Shown one piece after another: positions 1-11,000 of a stretch of DNA of 64,000 nucleotides. A program made the translations under genes and the position numbers. This DNA is from Enhygromyxa salina (GTDB lineage Bacteria > Myxococcota_A > Polyangia > Nannocystales > Nannocystaceae). Under the pieces are notes generated by a model, which searched no databases, was not told the origin of the DNA, and saw nothing but the letters and a program-made list of their open reading frames with translations. The stretch spans positions 44,175 to 108,174 of the forward strand of contig NZ_PVNL01000029.1 of assembly GCF_002994635.1 (NCBI RefSeq), given 5' to 3'. The stretch's first letter is position 1. Every line of letters begins with the position of its first letter.

Positions 1-80
1 TTGGCGGCGTCAAAGCCCCGCATCACCGCTTCGAGGGCGGGCAGGTTGGCGTGGGTGTCGCTGAAGATGCCGTAACGCAT
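1..80 (-). CDS. Metallophosphoesterase (YfcE/calcineurin-like), N-terminal fragment
   Basis: Only the first 26 or so residues are in the window; the gene runs off the left edge. The protein begins MRYGIFSDTHANLPALEAV, the first metal-binding motif (D-x-H, followed by N) of calcineurin-like phosphoesterases of the YfcE/MJ0936 type, which hydrolyse phosphodiester or phosphomonoester bonds with two metal ions. The ATG at 78-80 lies 4 bp after the stop codon of the upstream CpXC/HEAT gene, so the two are probably co-transcribed. The substrate cannot be told from this fragment. Confidence 0.8.
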   Translation of the reverse strand, partial: MRYGIFSDTHANLPALEAVMRGFDAA

Positions 81-84
81 GCGC

Positions 85-2349
85 TTAGAGAATTTCTGCC
101 TCGAGTTCTTCGTCGAGGATGTCGAGCTCCGGGACCAGGATTGCTTCGTAGGCTCGACGCGCGAAACCTCGGAGCTGCGTGGTGTCCGGGAGCGAACGCT
201 CGCCCCGGATCTGAGCGCCAGCGACGCTCACGTCGTGGAGTGTAGCAAGAGCACGACCCGCAGCGACAGAGATGTCTGTCTCGCTGGACTGGGACAGGGC
301 GTCGACCATGTCGCGCGCGATGCTCTCCGGGCCGCCCTCGGCGATCACGACCTCGGCCATGGCCCGGCCAATGCGCGCGACCAGCTCGCGGTGCTGGATC
401 GGGAATTGTTCGCCGCGGGCGCTCTGGCGGCTCAACGCGCACAATCGATCGAGCGCCGAGGTCCCCAGCCCCCCAATTGCGCGGGCCACATCGAACCAGA
501 CGCGGGTCTCTTCGCGGGCGAGACAGCGCAGCAGCGGGACCATGCTCGACTGGTCCCGCGCGATCCCGAGCAAGATCGCGGCGGCCTGGCGAACCTGCTG
601 GCGCGACGACTCGAGCTTGGTCTGCAGGGCCGAGACCGCCTGGGTCCCGAGCTCGGCGACGCTGGGGATGATCGCCAGTAGCTCCTCCTCGTCGAACTCC
701 TCGAGCGCGTCGAACACGGCGTCGATCGCCTCGGGCGAGCCGCCGTTGCCGAGCGAGGCCGTGGCGACGCGCAGGCGCAGCTCCGGATCGCGCAGCTGAT
801 CGCGGATGCTGGCCGCCCCGCCGACGTGGGTGTCACGGGCGTTGATCTCTCCGGCGGCGCTGCGGCTGCGGTTGGGATCCGAGCGGCGCCGACTCGTGGC
901 CCCGGCCCCGGCCCCCGCGTGCCGGCGCGGGCGGTCGGGCTCGATCCCGATCTTGCGGCTGTACTCGACCGGGTACTCGAGCTGCTTGAGATCGCACAGC
1001 TCGCCGATCCGGGCCCAGCCGGCGGCGCGCTGCTCGCTGTCGAGGTCATCGCCGTCTTGGTCGGCCTCGGCCCGGGCCCGCGCGAGCTTGGTCGCGTAGT
1101 CGTCGAAGTCGTCGGCGAGGCCCGACGCGATGATCCGCCGCCAGAATCGCCGCGGGGCGCACAGCCCGTGCTCGACCGAGGCGAGCAGGACCCGGCGGCG
1201 AATGGCCTCGTACTCGTCGACCGAGAGCCCGTCGACCTCGAGCAGGTGCGCGAGGTTGCGCTTGTTCGACGCGACCTCGAGGTGGTCGAGGGCGACCCAG
1301 GTCTCGCGCGGGGAGATCAAGTGCCGGTACGCGCCCGCGACCAGGGTCTGCTGGGCGCCGCGCAGCCGCTCGGCGATCGGGGTCTCGCGCAGGTGCTCGA
1401 GCGCGCGAACGAAGGCCTCGCGCGGGTACTCGCTGCGGGCGAGCGCGGCCCGGCCCGACTCGAGGCACAGCGCGGCGTTACGCTCGAGATCGCGGGCCGA
1501 GACCTCGCGCCTGATCGCCGAGCTGCCGATGCTGCCCTGGCTGCCGCGCAAGATCAGCTGGACCCGCAGCCGCCGGGACAGCGACGCGAACACGTGGGCG
1601 GCCTCCTCGCTGCCGACGTCGACGATCCCGTCGATCAGCGCGATCCGGCCCAGGTACGACGCGACCAGGCGCACGCCGGTCAGCGGGTAGCCGTGATCGC
1701 GCAGGTGGATCGGCCGGATCTGCAGGGCGGCCTGGCCCCACAGCGAGTGGCCAGCGTCGTCGAGGTCGAGCGAGATCGTGACGATCTCGTCGTCTTGCTG
1801 CTCGGCGCCGGCCTGGTTCTGGCCACGGTCGATCGCCCGATCCATCGCCAACATCGCCAAGTAGGTGTTGGGCGCCTCGGTCTCGGGCACCTGCGCTGGC
1901 CACGGGTTGGCGCCGACCAGCGTGGGGACCCCGGCGCTCGCGGCCGCGAGCTCGGCCTCGTACTCGCGACCCGCGGTGACGGTCTCATCTTCTTCAAAGC
2001 GCCACAGCGGACGCAGGATCCAGGCCTGCGCGACCCCCTGCTCGCCGCCCGCGACCCGCTGCGAGACCGCGTCGAAGTGGGCACGGAGCACCTCGACGAG
2101 CTCGTGGCGCTGGTGGGCACCGAGGACCAGGACCGCCTGCTCGACCGAGGGCTCGAGCTCGAGCCAGTCGACCCGCCCGACCGCCGCGGCGCCGCAGGCT
2201 GGACAGCGACCGCGCAGCGGACCGTCTTGGCGGGCCCGGTCGGCCTCGTCGCGCATGGCGTCGCGATCGATCCATCGCCACCGCTGCGCCCGATAGTGAA
2301 CGCCGCAACGACACGCATAAGTGACCTCGATGGCCCAGCTCGCGCCCAT
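85..2349 (-). CDS. CpXC-type zinc-site protein with C-terminal HEAT-like repeats
   Basis: Protein of about 754 residues. The N-terminus carries a C-R-C pair (residues 13 and 15) and a C-P-A-C pair (49 and 52), the spacing of the CpXC domain, a likely zinc-binding module of unknown role. A long middle region has no recognised fold. From about residue 520 to the end, helical repeats rich in Leu/Ala with Asp/Arg at turns look like HEAT or PBS-lyase repeats, suggesting a protein-interaction scaffold. The start is uncertain: ATG at 2349 is used here; an in-frame GTG at 2361 is possible, and an ORF extending to 2436 would overlap the divergent gene at 2412. No signal peptide is seen, so it is probably cytoplasmic. 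The metallophosphoesterase follows 4 bp downstream. Confidence 0.75.
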   Translation of the reverse strand: MGASWAIEVTYACRCGVHYRAQRWRWIDRDAMRDEADRARQDGPLRGRCPACGAAAVGRVDWLELEPSVEQAVLVLGAHQRHELVEVLRAHFDAVSQRVAGGEQGVAQAWILRPLWRFEEDETVTAGREYEAELAAASAGVPTLVGANPWPAQVPETEAPNTYLAMLAMDRAIDRGQNQAGAEQQDDEIVTISLDLDDAGHSLWGQAALQIRPIHLRDHGYPLTGVRLVASYLGRIALIDGIVDVGSEEAAHVFASLSRRLRVQLILRGSQGSIGSSAIRREVSARDLERNAALCLESGRAALARSEYPREAFVRALEHLRETPIAERLRGAQQTLVAGAYRHLISPRETWVALDHLEVASNKRNLAHLLEVDGLSVDEYEAIRRRVLLASVEHGLCAPRRFWRRIIASGLADDFDDYATKLARARAEADQDGDDLDSEQRAAGWARIGELCDLKQLEYPVEYSRKIGIEPDRPRRHAGAGAGATSRRRSDPNRSRSAAGEINARDTHVGGAASIRDQLRDPELRLRVATASLGNGGSPEAIDAVFDALEEFDEEELLAIIPSVAELGTQAVSALQTKLESSRQQVRQAAAILLGIARDQSSMVPLLRCLAREETRVWFDVARAIGGLGTSALDRLCALSRQSARGEQFPIQHRELVARIGRAMAEVVIAEGGPESIARDMVDALSQSSETDISVAAGRALATLHDVSVAGAQIRGERSLPDTTQLRGFARRAYEAILVPELDILDEELEAEIL

Positions 2350-2411
2350 AGGCTTGGTCACGCCCGCACCATAGCCCCGCCGTCTTCTCAGTGTAAAGCT
2401 GCCCGACGTAC

Positions 2412-3131
2412 ATGAGCGAAGCCGAGGACAAGCCACGCGAAACGACCGAACCCAGCGCGCCGGCGCGCCCTACCCCGGGCCCGAGTCCGAGCCAAGCCCT
2501 GGTCGACCAGCTCGTCGCGGTGTTCCGCGAGCAGCTCGAGCGCGCGCTCGATGTCGAGCTGCGCGACGACATCGGCACGACGGCGCTGGCCTATGTCGAT
2601 CATTACCTGACCCTGCTCCGCGAGGAGCAGCGCGAGCCGATCATCTCGCTGGTGGCCGCGGGCGCGGGCGCGTGGTTTGGGGAGCTGGTCCGGCGCGAAG
2701 TCGGTGGCGTGTGGATCGGCGACGGCACCGATCCACGCCGCCTGCGGCTGCTGCTCGAGCCCCAGTTCCTCCACGTCTCCCCGGTCGACCTGGCCTATGA
2801 GGCGATCTTCGCCGGCTCCCCCGATCCCGGCGATCCCCGCATCCCCCAGGGCGCGGCGCTCGACGGGGCCTACCACCTGCGCAAACGAGCCGAGCAGCCC
2901 GACGAGCTCGACGACCACGCGTGGGTCACAGAGCGCCTCGCCGAGGTCCCCGAGGTCCCCGAAGACCAGTTCTACAGCCTCACGGGCCGGTTCGAGACCC
3001 TCGAGCTGATCTTGCAGCTGCTCGCGGGGCGGGACGTCGAGCGATCCCGCGAGCCCACGAGCTACCACCTGAACGACTACGTAGAGGCCCTGACCGCAGC
3101 CGAGCCCTCGACGCGGTCGAACGATCGCTGA
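2412..3131 (+). CDS. Conserved-looking hypothetical protein, 239 aa
   Basis: Not recognised. The product starts with a Pro/Ser/Glu-rich stretch of about 25 residues and continues as an acidic, mostly helical protein without signal peptide, membrane segment or Cys motif. It diverges from the CpXC/HEAT gene with about 60 bp between the starts, so the two probably share a regulatory region. Codon use matches the neighbours (G/C at third positions), which supports real coding rather than an antisense shadow. Confidence 0.6.
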   Translation: MSEAEDKPRETTEPSAPARPTPGPSPSQALVDQLVAVFREQLERALDVELRDDIGTTALAYVDHYLTLLREEQREPIISLVAAGAGAWFGELVRREVGGVWIGDGTDPRRLRLLLEPQFLHVSPVDLAYEAIFAGSPDPGDPRIPQGAALDGAYHLRKRAEQPDELDDHAWVTERLAEVPEVPEDQFYSLTGRFETLELILQLLAGRDVERSREPTSYHLNDYVEALTAAEPSTRSNDR

Positions 3132-3243
3132 CCCAACCGTAGCGGCGGACCCCAGACCGCGTCGGATTGCACCACGAACTCCTGACAAACGTGTACAATC
3201 CCACGCGAATGCTCGGCCTGCCCAGCAGCTGGGAGCGCGGGGA

Positions 3244-6200
3244 GTGAACCCTCGGACACGAGCGCTTCCGCTCGACGCGGTCATCAAGGCGCTCGCCCAG
3301 ACCAGCGAGGATCAGGTCGAGCTGCGGGCGGTGCTCGCGTTCACGATCGCCCGCTGGTCGCTCGAGCGCGAAGACGAAGAGCGAGCCGTCGAGCAGCTCC
3401 GCGCCGCGCTGACGATGGTGCCCGAGCTGCGGCCGGCGATGCGACTGCTGTACCGCATCTATGGCGATCGCAACGACGTCCGCAACGCCGTCGCGTTCTT
3501 GGACCTGGAGATCCGGGCGACCCGGCACCCGCGGGAGGCCGCGGCCCTGTACCGCGAGCGGGGCCAGCTGGTCGAGCGCTACTTCCGAGATCTGAAGGCC
3601 GCGCAGCAGTGCCACGAGGCCGCGCTGCGGGCGACCCCGCGCGACCTCGCGGTGCTCCGATCGGTCGAGCGCGTGTCGCTGGCCCGCGGCGACGTGTTCG
3701 GGACGATCGCCAACCTCGAGAGCCAGCTCGAGGTCCTCGAAGACAGCGGCGCGGCGGCGGGGCTACTCCACGATCTCGCCCTGCTCGAGGCCCGCCACGG
3801 CGGCGATCTCCACCTCGCCGCCGACATGCTGCTGCACGCGCTCGAGCTCGTGCCGGGGCACCTCGGGCTGATCGGCGATCTGTTCCGCACCGCCGAGCTG
3901 TCCGGCGACGTCGCCCTGATGCTGCAGGCGCTCGAGGCCGAGGCCGAGGCCCGCGAGCCCCGAGCCCGGGCGATGCCGCTGGCCCGCGCGAGCTTGGTCC
4001 TCCACGACCGCCGCGAGCGAGCCGCCGCCGCCGCCCTGCTGCTCGCGGCCGCCGAGGCTCAGCCCGACAATTTCTCGCTGTGGCGCAACCTCGAGGAGCT
4101 CGCGATGAGCTCGTCGCGCTACGAGATCGCGGTCCTGGCCTGCCTCGGCCAGCTGCGGGCGGTCGGCGACGGTGAGCCGGGGACCCGCGCCGAGCTGTTC
4201 TATCGGGTCGGGCGGCTGGCGATGATCCGCCTCGATCGGGTCAACGAGGGGCTGGCCGCCATGCGCAAGGCGCTGCGGCTGTTTCCGGCCCACCTGCCCG
4301 CGGTCGAGGACACCGCCCGCTACCTGATCTCCAACGGCCTGTGGGCCCAGCTGCTCGAGCTGCTCACGCTGCAGACCGCGACCGCCGACGACGCCGGGCT
4401 GACCAAGGCCGAGACCGCGCAGGCCCACCTGCGCGCCGGCCAGGTGCTCGAAGAGCGGCTCAACGAGCTCGAGGGCGCGCGCCGGCTCTACGAAGAAGCC
4501 TCGCAGATCGCCCCCGCCTACCGCCCGACCCGCGACCGGCTCGAGCGGGTGCTGCATCAGATGGGCCGCGCCGACGACCTCGCGGAGTTCTACGAGACCG
4601 AGCTGCGCGCGGCCGAGTCTCCGGCCCGCAAGGTGTTCCTGTTGTCGGTGCTCGGTCAGCTGCACAGCAACGGCGACGATCCGCAGCAGGCGATCAAGTT
4701 CCTCGTCGCGCTGCTCAAGGAAGTCCCCGAGCACATGCCCTCGCTGCAGCGGCTGGCCCGGCTGCTGGCCCGCTCGGGTCGGACCAAGGAGCTGCTCAAG
4801 GTCACCGAGCAAGAGATTCGGCTGACCTTCAGCCCCGTGCGTCAGGCCAAGCTGCTGCACCGCGCGGGCGAGCTAGCGCTCGAGCTCGGCGATCGCGACA
4901 AGGCCCGCGAGTGCTTCGAGGTCTGCCTCGATCAGGTCGACGATCACCAGGCCGGCATGAGCAGCCTCGAGGCGCTGCTGCGCGGGGATCGTGACTGGGA
5001 CCGCCTGCTCGCGCTGCTCCGCAAGCAGGTCCTGTACTCGACCGATCGCGGCCGTCAGGTCTCGCTGCGGCTGGAGATCGCCAGCATCCTCTCGACCCGG
5101 CTCGACCGCGCCGAAGATGCGCTGGTCGAGCTCGAGGCCCTGCTCGAGCGCTGGCCTCGGCACCTCCCGGCCCTCCACGCGGCCGAGAACCTCGCGACCC
5201 GGCTCAACCGCTGGGCCGAGCTGGTCCGCCTGCTCGATCAACACGTCAGCGCGGTCCAGGGTCCGCGCACCCGGGCGCTGCTGCTGCACCGCTCGGCCAA
5301 CGTTCGCGCCAACTATCTGGGCGATCCGGAGGGCGCGGTCCGGGAGCTGGTCCGCGGGCTCGAGCTGTGGCCCCAGCTCGGCGTCGCGCGGGCGCTGCTG
5401 CTGCGCCTCTACGAGCAGCTCGGGCGCAGCCGCGATCTGCAGGCGTTCGCCGAGGGCGGCCTGACCACCGAGCGGGGCGCCGACGATCGTCGCGCGCTGG
5501 CCCTGCAGTTGGCCGAGCTCACGCCCAAGGCCGTCGTCGCGATCCAGTACCTGGGCGCGGTCGCGGAGGCCCGGCCCGAAGACTTCGTGACCCAGCTGCG
5601 CCTGGCTCGGGCGGCGTTTCGGGCCCGCCGTCCGTCGCGGGCCGCGGGCGCGCTCACGGCCGCGGCCGATCAATTTGCCGAGCAGCTCGACCCCAACGAT
5701 CCCGAGCTGCTCGCGTACCGCTACCGGGCCGCGCGCGCGGAGGAGGCCGCGGGCAACCTCGACCTCGCCGACGCCGGCTACGCCAAGGTCCTCGACCGGA
5801 ACCCCGGCCACGCGCTCGCCCGGCGCGGTCGGCTTCGGGTCAAGCGCAAGCGTCAGAGCACCTACGCGGGTCGCTCGGAAGATCTGCAAAAAGCCCGAGC
5901 GGCGGCCGAGCACCACATCGAGCAGGCCGCGTTCGCGACGATCGCCGCCGAGCTGCACGAGCGCCGCGGCGATCTCGACGGCGCGCGGCAGCGGGTCGAG
6001 CAAGCCCTGGCCGGCCACGCCGACTACCTGCCAGCGCTGCACTGCAAGGCCCGGGTGCTCGAGCGGCTCGGTGGGGTCGAGCAGATCGGCGAGACGATCG
6101 AGACGCTCGAGCGCCTCGCCAGCTTGCTGCGCGTGCCGGCCCACCAGGTCCGGGCGCTGTGTCGCGCGGGCACGATCTCGCTGCGCACAGCCCAGCTCAA

Positions 6201-8097
6201 CACCCACAACCAACAGGCGTGGTCGCTGTTTGCCCGCGCGCTGGCCAACGACCCCGCCGACGACCTCGCGTTTCGGGGGCTCGAGCGGACCTGCGCCGCG
6301 CACGGAACCAAGGGCGCGCCGGTCCTTCAGATCCTGCTCGAGAAGCGGATCGCCGCGCTCGCCGAGCGCGACGCCCTGAGCCCCACGACCGTGCGAGAGA
6401 TCGCCCGGCTCGCCGCCCACACCGACGGGCCCGAGTCGGCCGTCGATCTGCTCGAGCAAGGCCTGGCCCGCTACCCCGAAGATCCAGGGATCCACGCGGA
6501 TCTGGCCCAGGGCTACGCGCGGCTCGAGCGGTGGCCCGAGGTCGTCGCCGAGCTGTCTCGCGCGCTGCAGCGCGAGCTGTCGCCCGAGCGCGCGGCCGCC
6601 CTGCACTACTTCGCCGGCGACGCCGAGGAGCGGGCCGGCAACCCGCGCGCGGCGATCGAGCACTACCTCGGGGCCGGCCGCGGCGGCTTTCATCCCCGCC
6701 ACGCGCTGCTGTCGGCCGATCGGATCGCGGCCGAGTACGGCGCGCTCGAGCAGCGCGTCGAGGCCCTGCAGCTGCTCGTCGAGCTCAGCGACGGGGAGCA
6801 GCGGGTCCGTAGCTTGCGAGCGCTGGCCGACCTCCACCGCGGGCCGCTCGGGCACCCCGACGTCGCCGTCGATCTCATGCGCGAGCTGTTGTTGCTCGCG
6901 CCCACCGACCTCGACGTGCTCCGCGAGCTGCACCGCGCGCTGCTCAAGCTCGATCGCCGTGAAGAGGCCAAGGCCACGCTGCTCGCCGGCGTCGCCCACC
7001 ACCGCGCGTGGCTCCGCGCAGAGGGGGTCCGCAGCAAGTTCGCCGGGTCCAAGCACCCGCCCGGGACACCGCGGACCGGCATCGATCACGCGCCCGTCCG
7101 CGGGCTCCGCGAGCTGTTCGAGATCCTCGGCGACGTCGACGGCGTGTACCTCGCGACCGGGATCATCGAGATCACCGACACCAAGCGCGACGACGAGCAG
7201 CGCTGGCGCCCCTGCGACGCGCTGCAGACCGAGCCGTGGCCGCTGCCGGCCGCGCAAGACGGCAAGCCGCTGGATCTACTGGTGGGCGACCTCCCCTGCT
7301 CGCACGCGCTCGATCTGCTCCACGAGGGCGTGTTCTTGCTCAACGAGCTGCCCGACGCCCCGGCCCCGCCGATCGACATCGTCGGCGGACGCAGCCTGCC
7401 CAGCAACTCCGGCGTGGTCATGGTCGCGCGGGCGCTGGCCGACTCGCTCGGGCTCTCGCAGCCGCTGGTGTTCGTCAACCCCGACGAGCACGACAGCGTG
7501 GTCGCCCACCTCGGCAGCTCGCCAACCTTGATCGTCGGACGCAAGATCAACAGCACCCCGTTCGCCCCGCGATCCCGCGACCTGCTCGGCCGCGCGGTCA
7601 TGCGGCTCGCGACCGGCGGCGACTACCTCCACGCCCCGGACGCCGAGCCGCGCCTGCTCGGGCTGCTCATGGGCCTGTGCCGGTCGCTCGACATCGAGCT
7701 GCCCGAAGAGGCGTTCGCCCCGACCCGCGGGGCGGTCCCGGTGATCGATCGAACCTTGGCCCAGTGGGTCGTGACCTCGCTGCCCGACGCCGCGACCCGG
7801 CCCGACCTCGTCCACGCCGCCCGCAGCTTCGCCCAGTCGACCGACACCTTTGACCCCCAGCGCATGCGCGAGGCCATGGCGATGGCCCAGGATCGCGCGG
7901 GGGTGGTCGCCGCCGCCGATCCCCGGCCCGCGCTCGAGCGCCTGCTCGAGGGCACCGAAGACCGCAAGATCTTGCTCGAGGAGCGCGCGACCGCGCTGCT
8001 CGGCTACCTCCTGAGCGACGACCACCTGGGTCTGCGTCGCTCGCTTGGCTATCAGGTCGCGCTCGTCCACGACGGCGCCCTCGAGGAGCTCCTGTGA
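3244..8097 (+). CDS. Giant TPR protein 1 (1617 aa)
   Basis: The protein is nearly all helix pairs of TPR type (A/L-rich repeats with G-x-Y/P landmarks), with units readable from about residue 20 to 1260. The last 250 residues (from about 1370) form a different, mixed domain of unknown function that resembles the end of the next protein. No signal peptide or transmembrane segment is evident. The start is a GTG at 3244 immediately after a GGGGA stretch. A -10-like TACAAT lies at 3195-3200 in the 112-bp upstream gap, without a convincing -35 box. The stop overlaps the start of the next gene (GTGA at 8094-8097), implying translational coupling and a joint role, probably as a large scaffold. No specific function can be assigned. 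Confidence 0.85.
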   Translation: MNPRTRALPLDAVIKALAQTSEDQVELRAVLAFTIARWSLEREDEERAVEQLRAALTMVPELRPAMRLLYRIYGDRNDVRNAVAFLDLEIRATRHPREAAALYRERGQLVERYFRDLKAAQQCHEAALRATPRDLAVLRSVERVSLARGDVFGTIANLESQLEVLEDSGAAAGLLHDLALLEARHGGDLHLAADMLLHALELVPGHLGLIGDLFRTAELSGDVALMLQALEAEAEAREPRARAMPLARASLVLHDRRERAAAAALLLAAAEAQPDNFSLWRNLEELAMSSSRYEIAVLACLGQLRAVGDGEPGTRAELFYRVGRLAMIRLDRVNEGLAAMRKALRLFPAHLPAVEDTARYLISNGLWAQLLELLTLQTATADDAGLTKAETAQAHLRAGQVLEERLNELEGARRLYEEASQIAPAYRPTRDRLERVLHQMGRADDLAEFYETELRAAESPARKVFLLSVLGQLHSNGDDPQQAIKFLVALLKEVPEHMPSLQRLARLLARSGRTKELLKVTEQEIRLTFSPVRQAKLLHRAGELALELGDRDKARECFEVCLDQVDDHQAGMSSLEALLRGDRDWDRLLALLRKQVLYSTDRGRQVSLRLEIASILSTRLDRAEDALVELEALLERWPRHLPALHAAENLATRLNRWAELVRLLDQHVSAVQGPRTRALLLHRSANVRANYLGDPEGAVRELVRGLELWPQLGVARALLLRLYEQLGRSRDLQAFAEGGLTTERGADDRRALALQLAELTPKAVVAIQYLGAVAEARPEDFVTQLRLARAAFRARRPSRAAGALTAAADQFAEQLDPNDPELLAYRYRAARAEEAAGNLDLADAGYAKVLDRNPGHALARRGRLRVKRKRQSTYAGRSEDLQKARAAAEHHIEQAAFATIAAELHERRGDLDGARQRVEQALAGHADYLPALHCKARVLERLGGVEQIGETIETLERLASLLRVPAHQVRALCRAGTISLRTAQLNTHNQQAWSLFARALANDPADDLAFRGLERTCAAHGTKGAPVLQILLEKRIAALAERDALSPTTVREIARLAAHTDGPESAVDLLEQGLARYPEDPGIHADLAQGYARLERWPEVVAELSRALQRELSPERAAALHYFAGDAEERAGNPRAAIEHYLGAGRGGFHPRHALLSADRIAAEYGALEQRVEALQLLVELSDGEQRVRSLRALADLHRGPLGHPDVAVDLMRELLLLAPTDLDVLRELHRALLKLDRREEAKATLLAGVAHHRAWLRAEGVRSKFAGSKHPPGTPRTGIDHAPVRGLRELFEILGDVDGVYLATGIIEITDTKRDDEQRWRPCDALQTEPWPLPAAQDGKPLDLLVGDLPCSHALDLLHEGVFLLNELPDAPAPPIDIVGGRSLPSNSGVVMVARALADSLGLSQPLVFVNPDEHDSVVAHLGSSPTLIVGRKINSTPFAPRSRDLLGRAVMRLATGGDYLHAPDAEPRLLGLLMGLCRSLDIELPEEAFAPTRGAVPVIDRTLAQWVVTSLPDAATRPDLVHAARSFAQSTDTFDPQRMREAMAMAQDRAGVVAAADPRPALERLLEGTEDRKILLEERATALLGYLLSDDHLGLRRSLGYQVALVHDGALEELL

Positions 8098-11000
8098 GTC
8101 GACGACGCGAGGATCTCGAGCTGCGAGGCGACCTGTTCGTCACCGGCGGCGTGCCCAAGAAGGTCTCCGAGGACTTCAGCGGAGCGCTCGATCTCTCCGA
8201 TCTGATCGACCAGGTCGAGCGCGGCGAGGGTGGCGAGCAGCGACCGCCCGCGCTGATCGACAGCCCCTCGCTGCTGTGGGGCATGCACTCGGGCCTGCAC
8301 TCGAGCTTGCTCTCGACGGCGATGCCCACCGGCACCGCCGACGCCTGGCAGACCCTCGCCGAAGAGTTCGCCGAGGAGAGCCGCCAGGTCGAGGACGAGG
8401 TCATGGCCGCCGCGCTGCTGGCCGAGGCCGGGCGGATCTTGGTCGATCGCCTGGGTCGCCGCGAAGAGGGCCAGCTGCTCCTGCGCAACAGCGGCAGCGC
8501 CGTGGCGCGCACGCTGCTCGATCTGCGCTCGGGCGGTGACGACTCCGTGGCCGAGGAGCTCGCCGAGCTAGAGCGGCTCGGGTCCGACGCCAGCGCCGAT
8601 CCAGAGGAGCGGGCCGCGGCCTGGGTCGAGTTCGGGATGCTCTGCGAAGGCAGCATGGGCAACCGCAAGCGCGCCCTCGATGCCTACCGCGAGGCGCTCG
8701 CGTGTCAGCCCGAGCACCACGAAGCCCTGATGCTGGCCAGCGAGTCCGCGGCGATCATCAATGACCGCGAGATCGCCCGCGACCTGCTCCGGCGCCGGAT
8801 CAAGCTGTGTCGCAGCTCCCGCGAGAAGGTCTCGCTGCTGCTCGAGCTCGCGGATCTGACCGACGCCGACGCGGCTGGGCTCGACGACGCCAAGCAAGCC
8901 GACGAGGTCCGGCTGCTGCTGGTCCAAGAGGCCCACGACACCGATCCCCACGAAGAGACCGCGCTGCGCCGGCTGATCCGGCTGGTCGCGGCCACCGGCG
9001 ACGCGGTCCGCCTCGGCCACCTCTACCGCCACCTCGCCGACGTCGCCGAGGATCCGCTCTCGGCCAGCACGGCGCTGCACCTGGCGTTCTTGACCCTCGC
9101 GGACTCGCGCGAGCCGGTCGACGATCTGGTCCGCGAGCTCGCGGCCCGCGAGCCCCGGATCCCCGATGGGTCCGACATGCTCGCGCCGCTGTCGGAGGTC
9201 GCGCTCTACATCGAGCAGCGCGTGGCCTCGGGCGACGCCGAGGGCCTGCCGACCAACCTCCACGTGCTCGATCGGGTCGCCCGCACCCTCGACGCCCCGC
9301 GCGAGCAGGCCCTGGTCCGCGAGCAGATGGCCAGGATCCGCCGCGACACCCTGCGGCGCATGGTCGACGAGAGCCCCGACCCGGCCGACACGATCACCGG
9401 TCTGCCCAAGCTCTCCGAAGATCGCAAGGCGCTGGTCCGCGCGCTCGAGCTCGATCTGCGGTTTTGTCTGGTCCACCTGCCCGAGCACCGCTGGGTTCGC
9501 CACTCGCTCGGTGAGCTGCTCGAGTACACCGGCGACCACGCGAGCCTGGTCGTGCATCTCGACGAGTGGGCCCGCACGGTCTCGTCGGGCCCGGGCCGCG
9601 CGTCGATCCTGCTGCGGCTCGGCGAGGTCCACGAGAACCTGCGCCATGATCTGCCCCGGGCCGCGGAGGTCTACGAGCTCGCCGTCGCCGAGGATCCCGA
9701 CAACCCCTCGTGCCTGCGCGCGCTCGGGCGGGTCTACGAGAAGATGCGGCGCTGGCCGCAGGCGGTCGCCAACCTGCAGCGCCAGGCCGACGAGACCGAC
9801 GACGGGCCCGAGCGGCTCGCGGCCCTGCGCCGGGTCGCGGCGATGGCCCAGCACGAGCTCGAGGACGTCGATCTAGCGATTGCGATCCTCGAAGAGATCA
9901 CGCGGATCGATCCCGACGATCTCCTCTCGCTGTTTCAGCTGGCCGCGCTGTGCCGGACCGAGAACCGCACACCGGTCCTGGTCACGACCTTGCAGCACCT
10001 GGTCGAGCGACTCGACGACAACGTCTCGCGCACGGCGGTGCTCGTCGAGCTCGGTGAGACCCTGGAGCTGCAGCTCAAGCGCCGCGACGCCGCGCGCGAG
10101 GCCTACGAGCGGGCCCTCAAGCTGACCCCCGGCTACACCCCTGCGCTGCAGGCCCTCGCGCGTCTGTATCGCGACAACCTCGATCTCGACGCGCTCTTGT
10201 CCCTGTACGAGCCCGAGGTCGACTCGGTCACCGATCCAGCCATGCTCGCGCTCAAGGCCGCGCGGGTGTGCCTCGACGAGCTGCAAGATCACGATCGCGC
10301 GATCGAGTACCTGTGGCGCGCGTACCGGACCAACCCCGATCTGCACCCGGCCCGCGAGCTGCTCTTGCAGCTGCTGACGGTCAACAACCGGATCGAAGAG
10401 GCCTACGATCTGCTGCGCGCGCAGGACCTGCCCGAGCCCACGCCGCTGCTGGCCGACTACCACTATCGGCTCGGGCTGCTGGCCGAGGCCCTGGCTCGCC
10501 AGGCCGCGCAGTCGGGCGACGACAAGACCCACCACGAGCAGGCCGCCCGCCGGCTCGACGCCGCGCTGCAGCACTACCGCGCCGCGTTGGGTGCCCAGCC
10601 CGATCATGGCCTCGCGGCCGAGCGATCGCGCCGGTTGCTGGTCGCCCATCACGATCACGCGAACCTGGTGCGGCTGGTCGAGGCCCTGTCCGAGCACGCC
10701 GAGGGCCCGGCCGAGGCCGCGCTGCTCACCCAGATCGCGCGGCTGCGGGCGACCCGGCCCGGCGCCAAGCTGCGCAACCAATCGGCGGCCGCCAACGAGG
10801 CCCGCCGCGCCTACGAGCAGGCGCTGCAGCGCGCCCCCGGTGACCCGGTCGTGCGCCGCGAGTTCGAGACCCTGCTGCGCTTCATCGACGATCGTCAGAC
10901 CCTGCCCTCGATCTACCTGCAGACCGCCCGCGCCAGCGACGACACCCACTTCCGGGCCACGCTGCTGGTCGAGGCCGCGGAGCTGCTGCTCGACGAGGGC

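Noticed and set aside
826..2415. 529-aa plus ORF opposite the CpXC/HEAT gene
   Set aside because: Repetitive R/D/Q/L composition; the minus frame has the CpXC cysteines and HEAT pattern.
4873..7257. 794-aa minus ORF inside giant TPR gene 1
   Set aside because: Same reason: composition-driven antisense frame with no motif.
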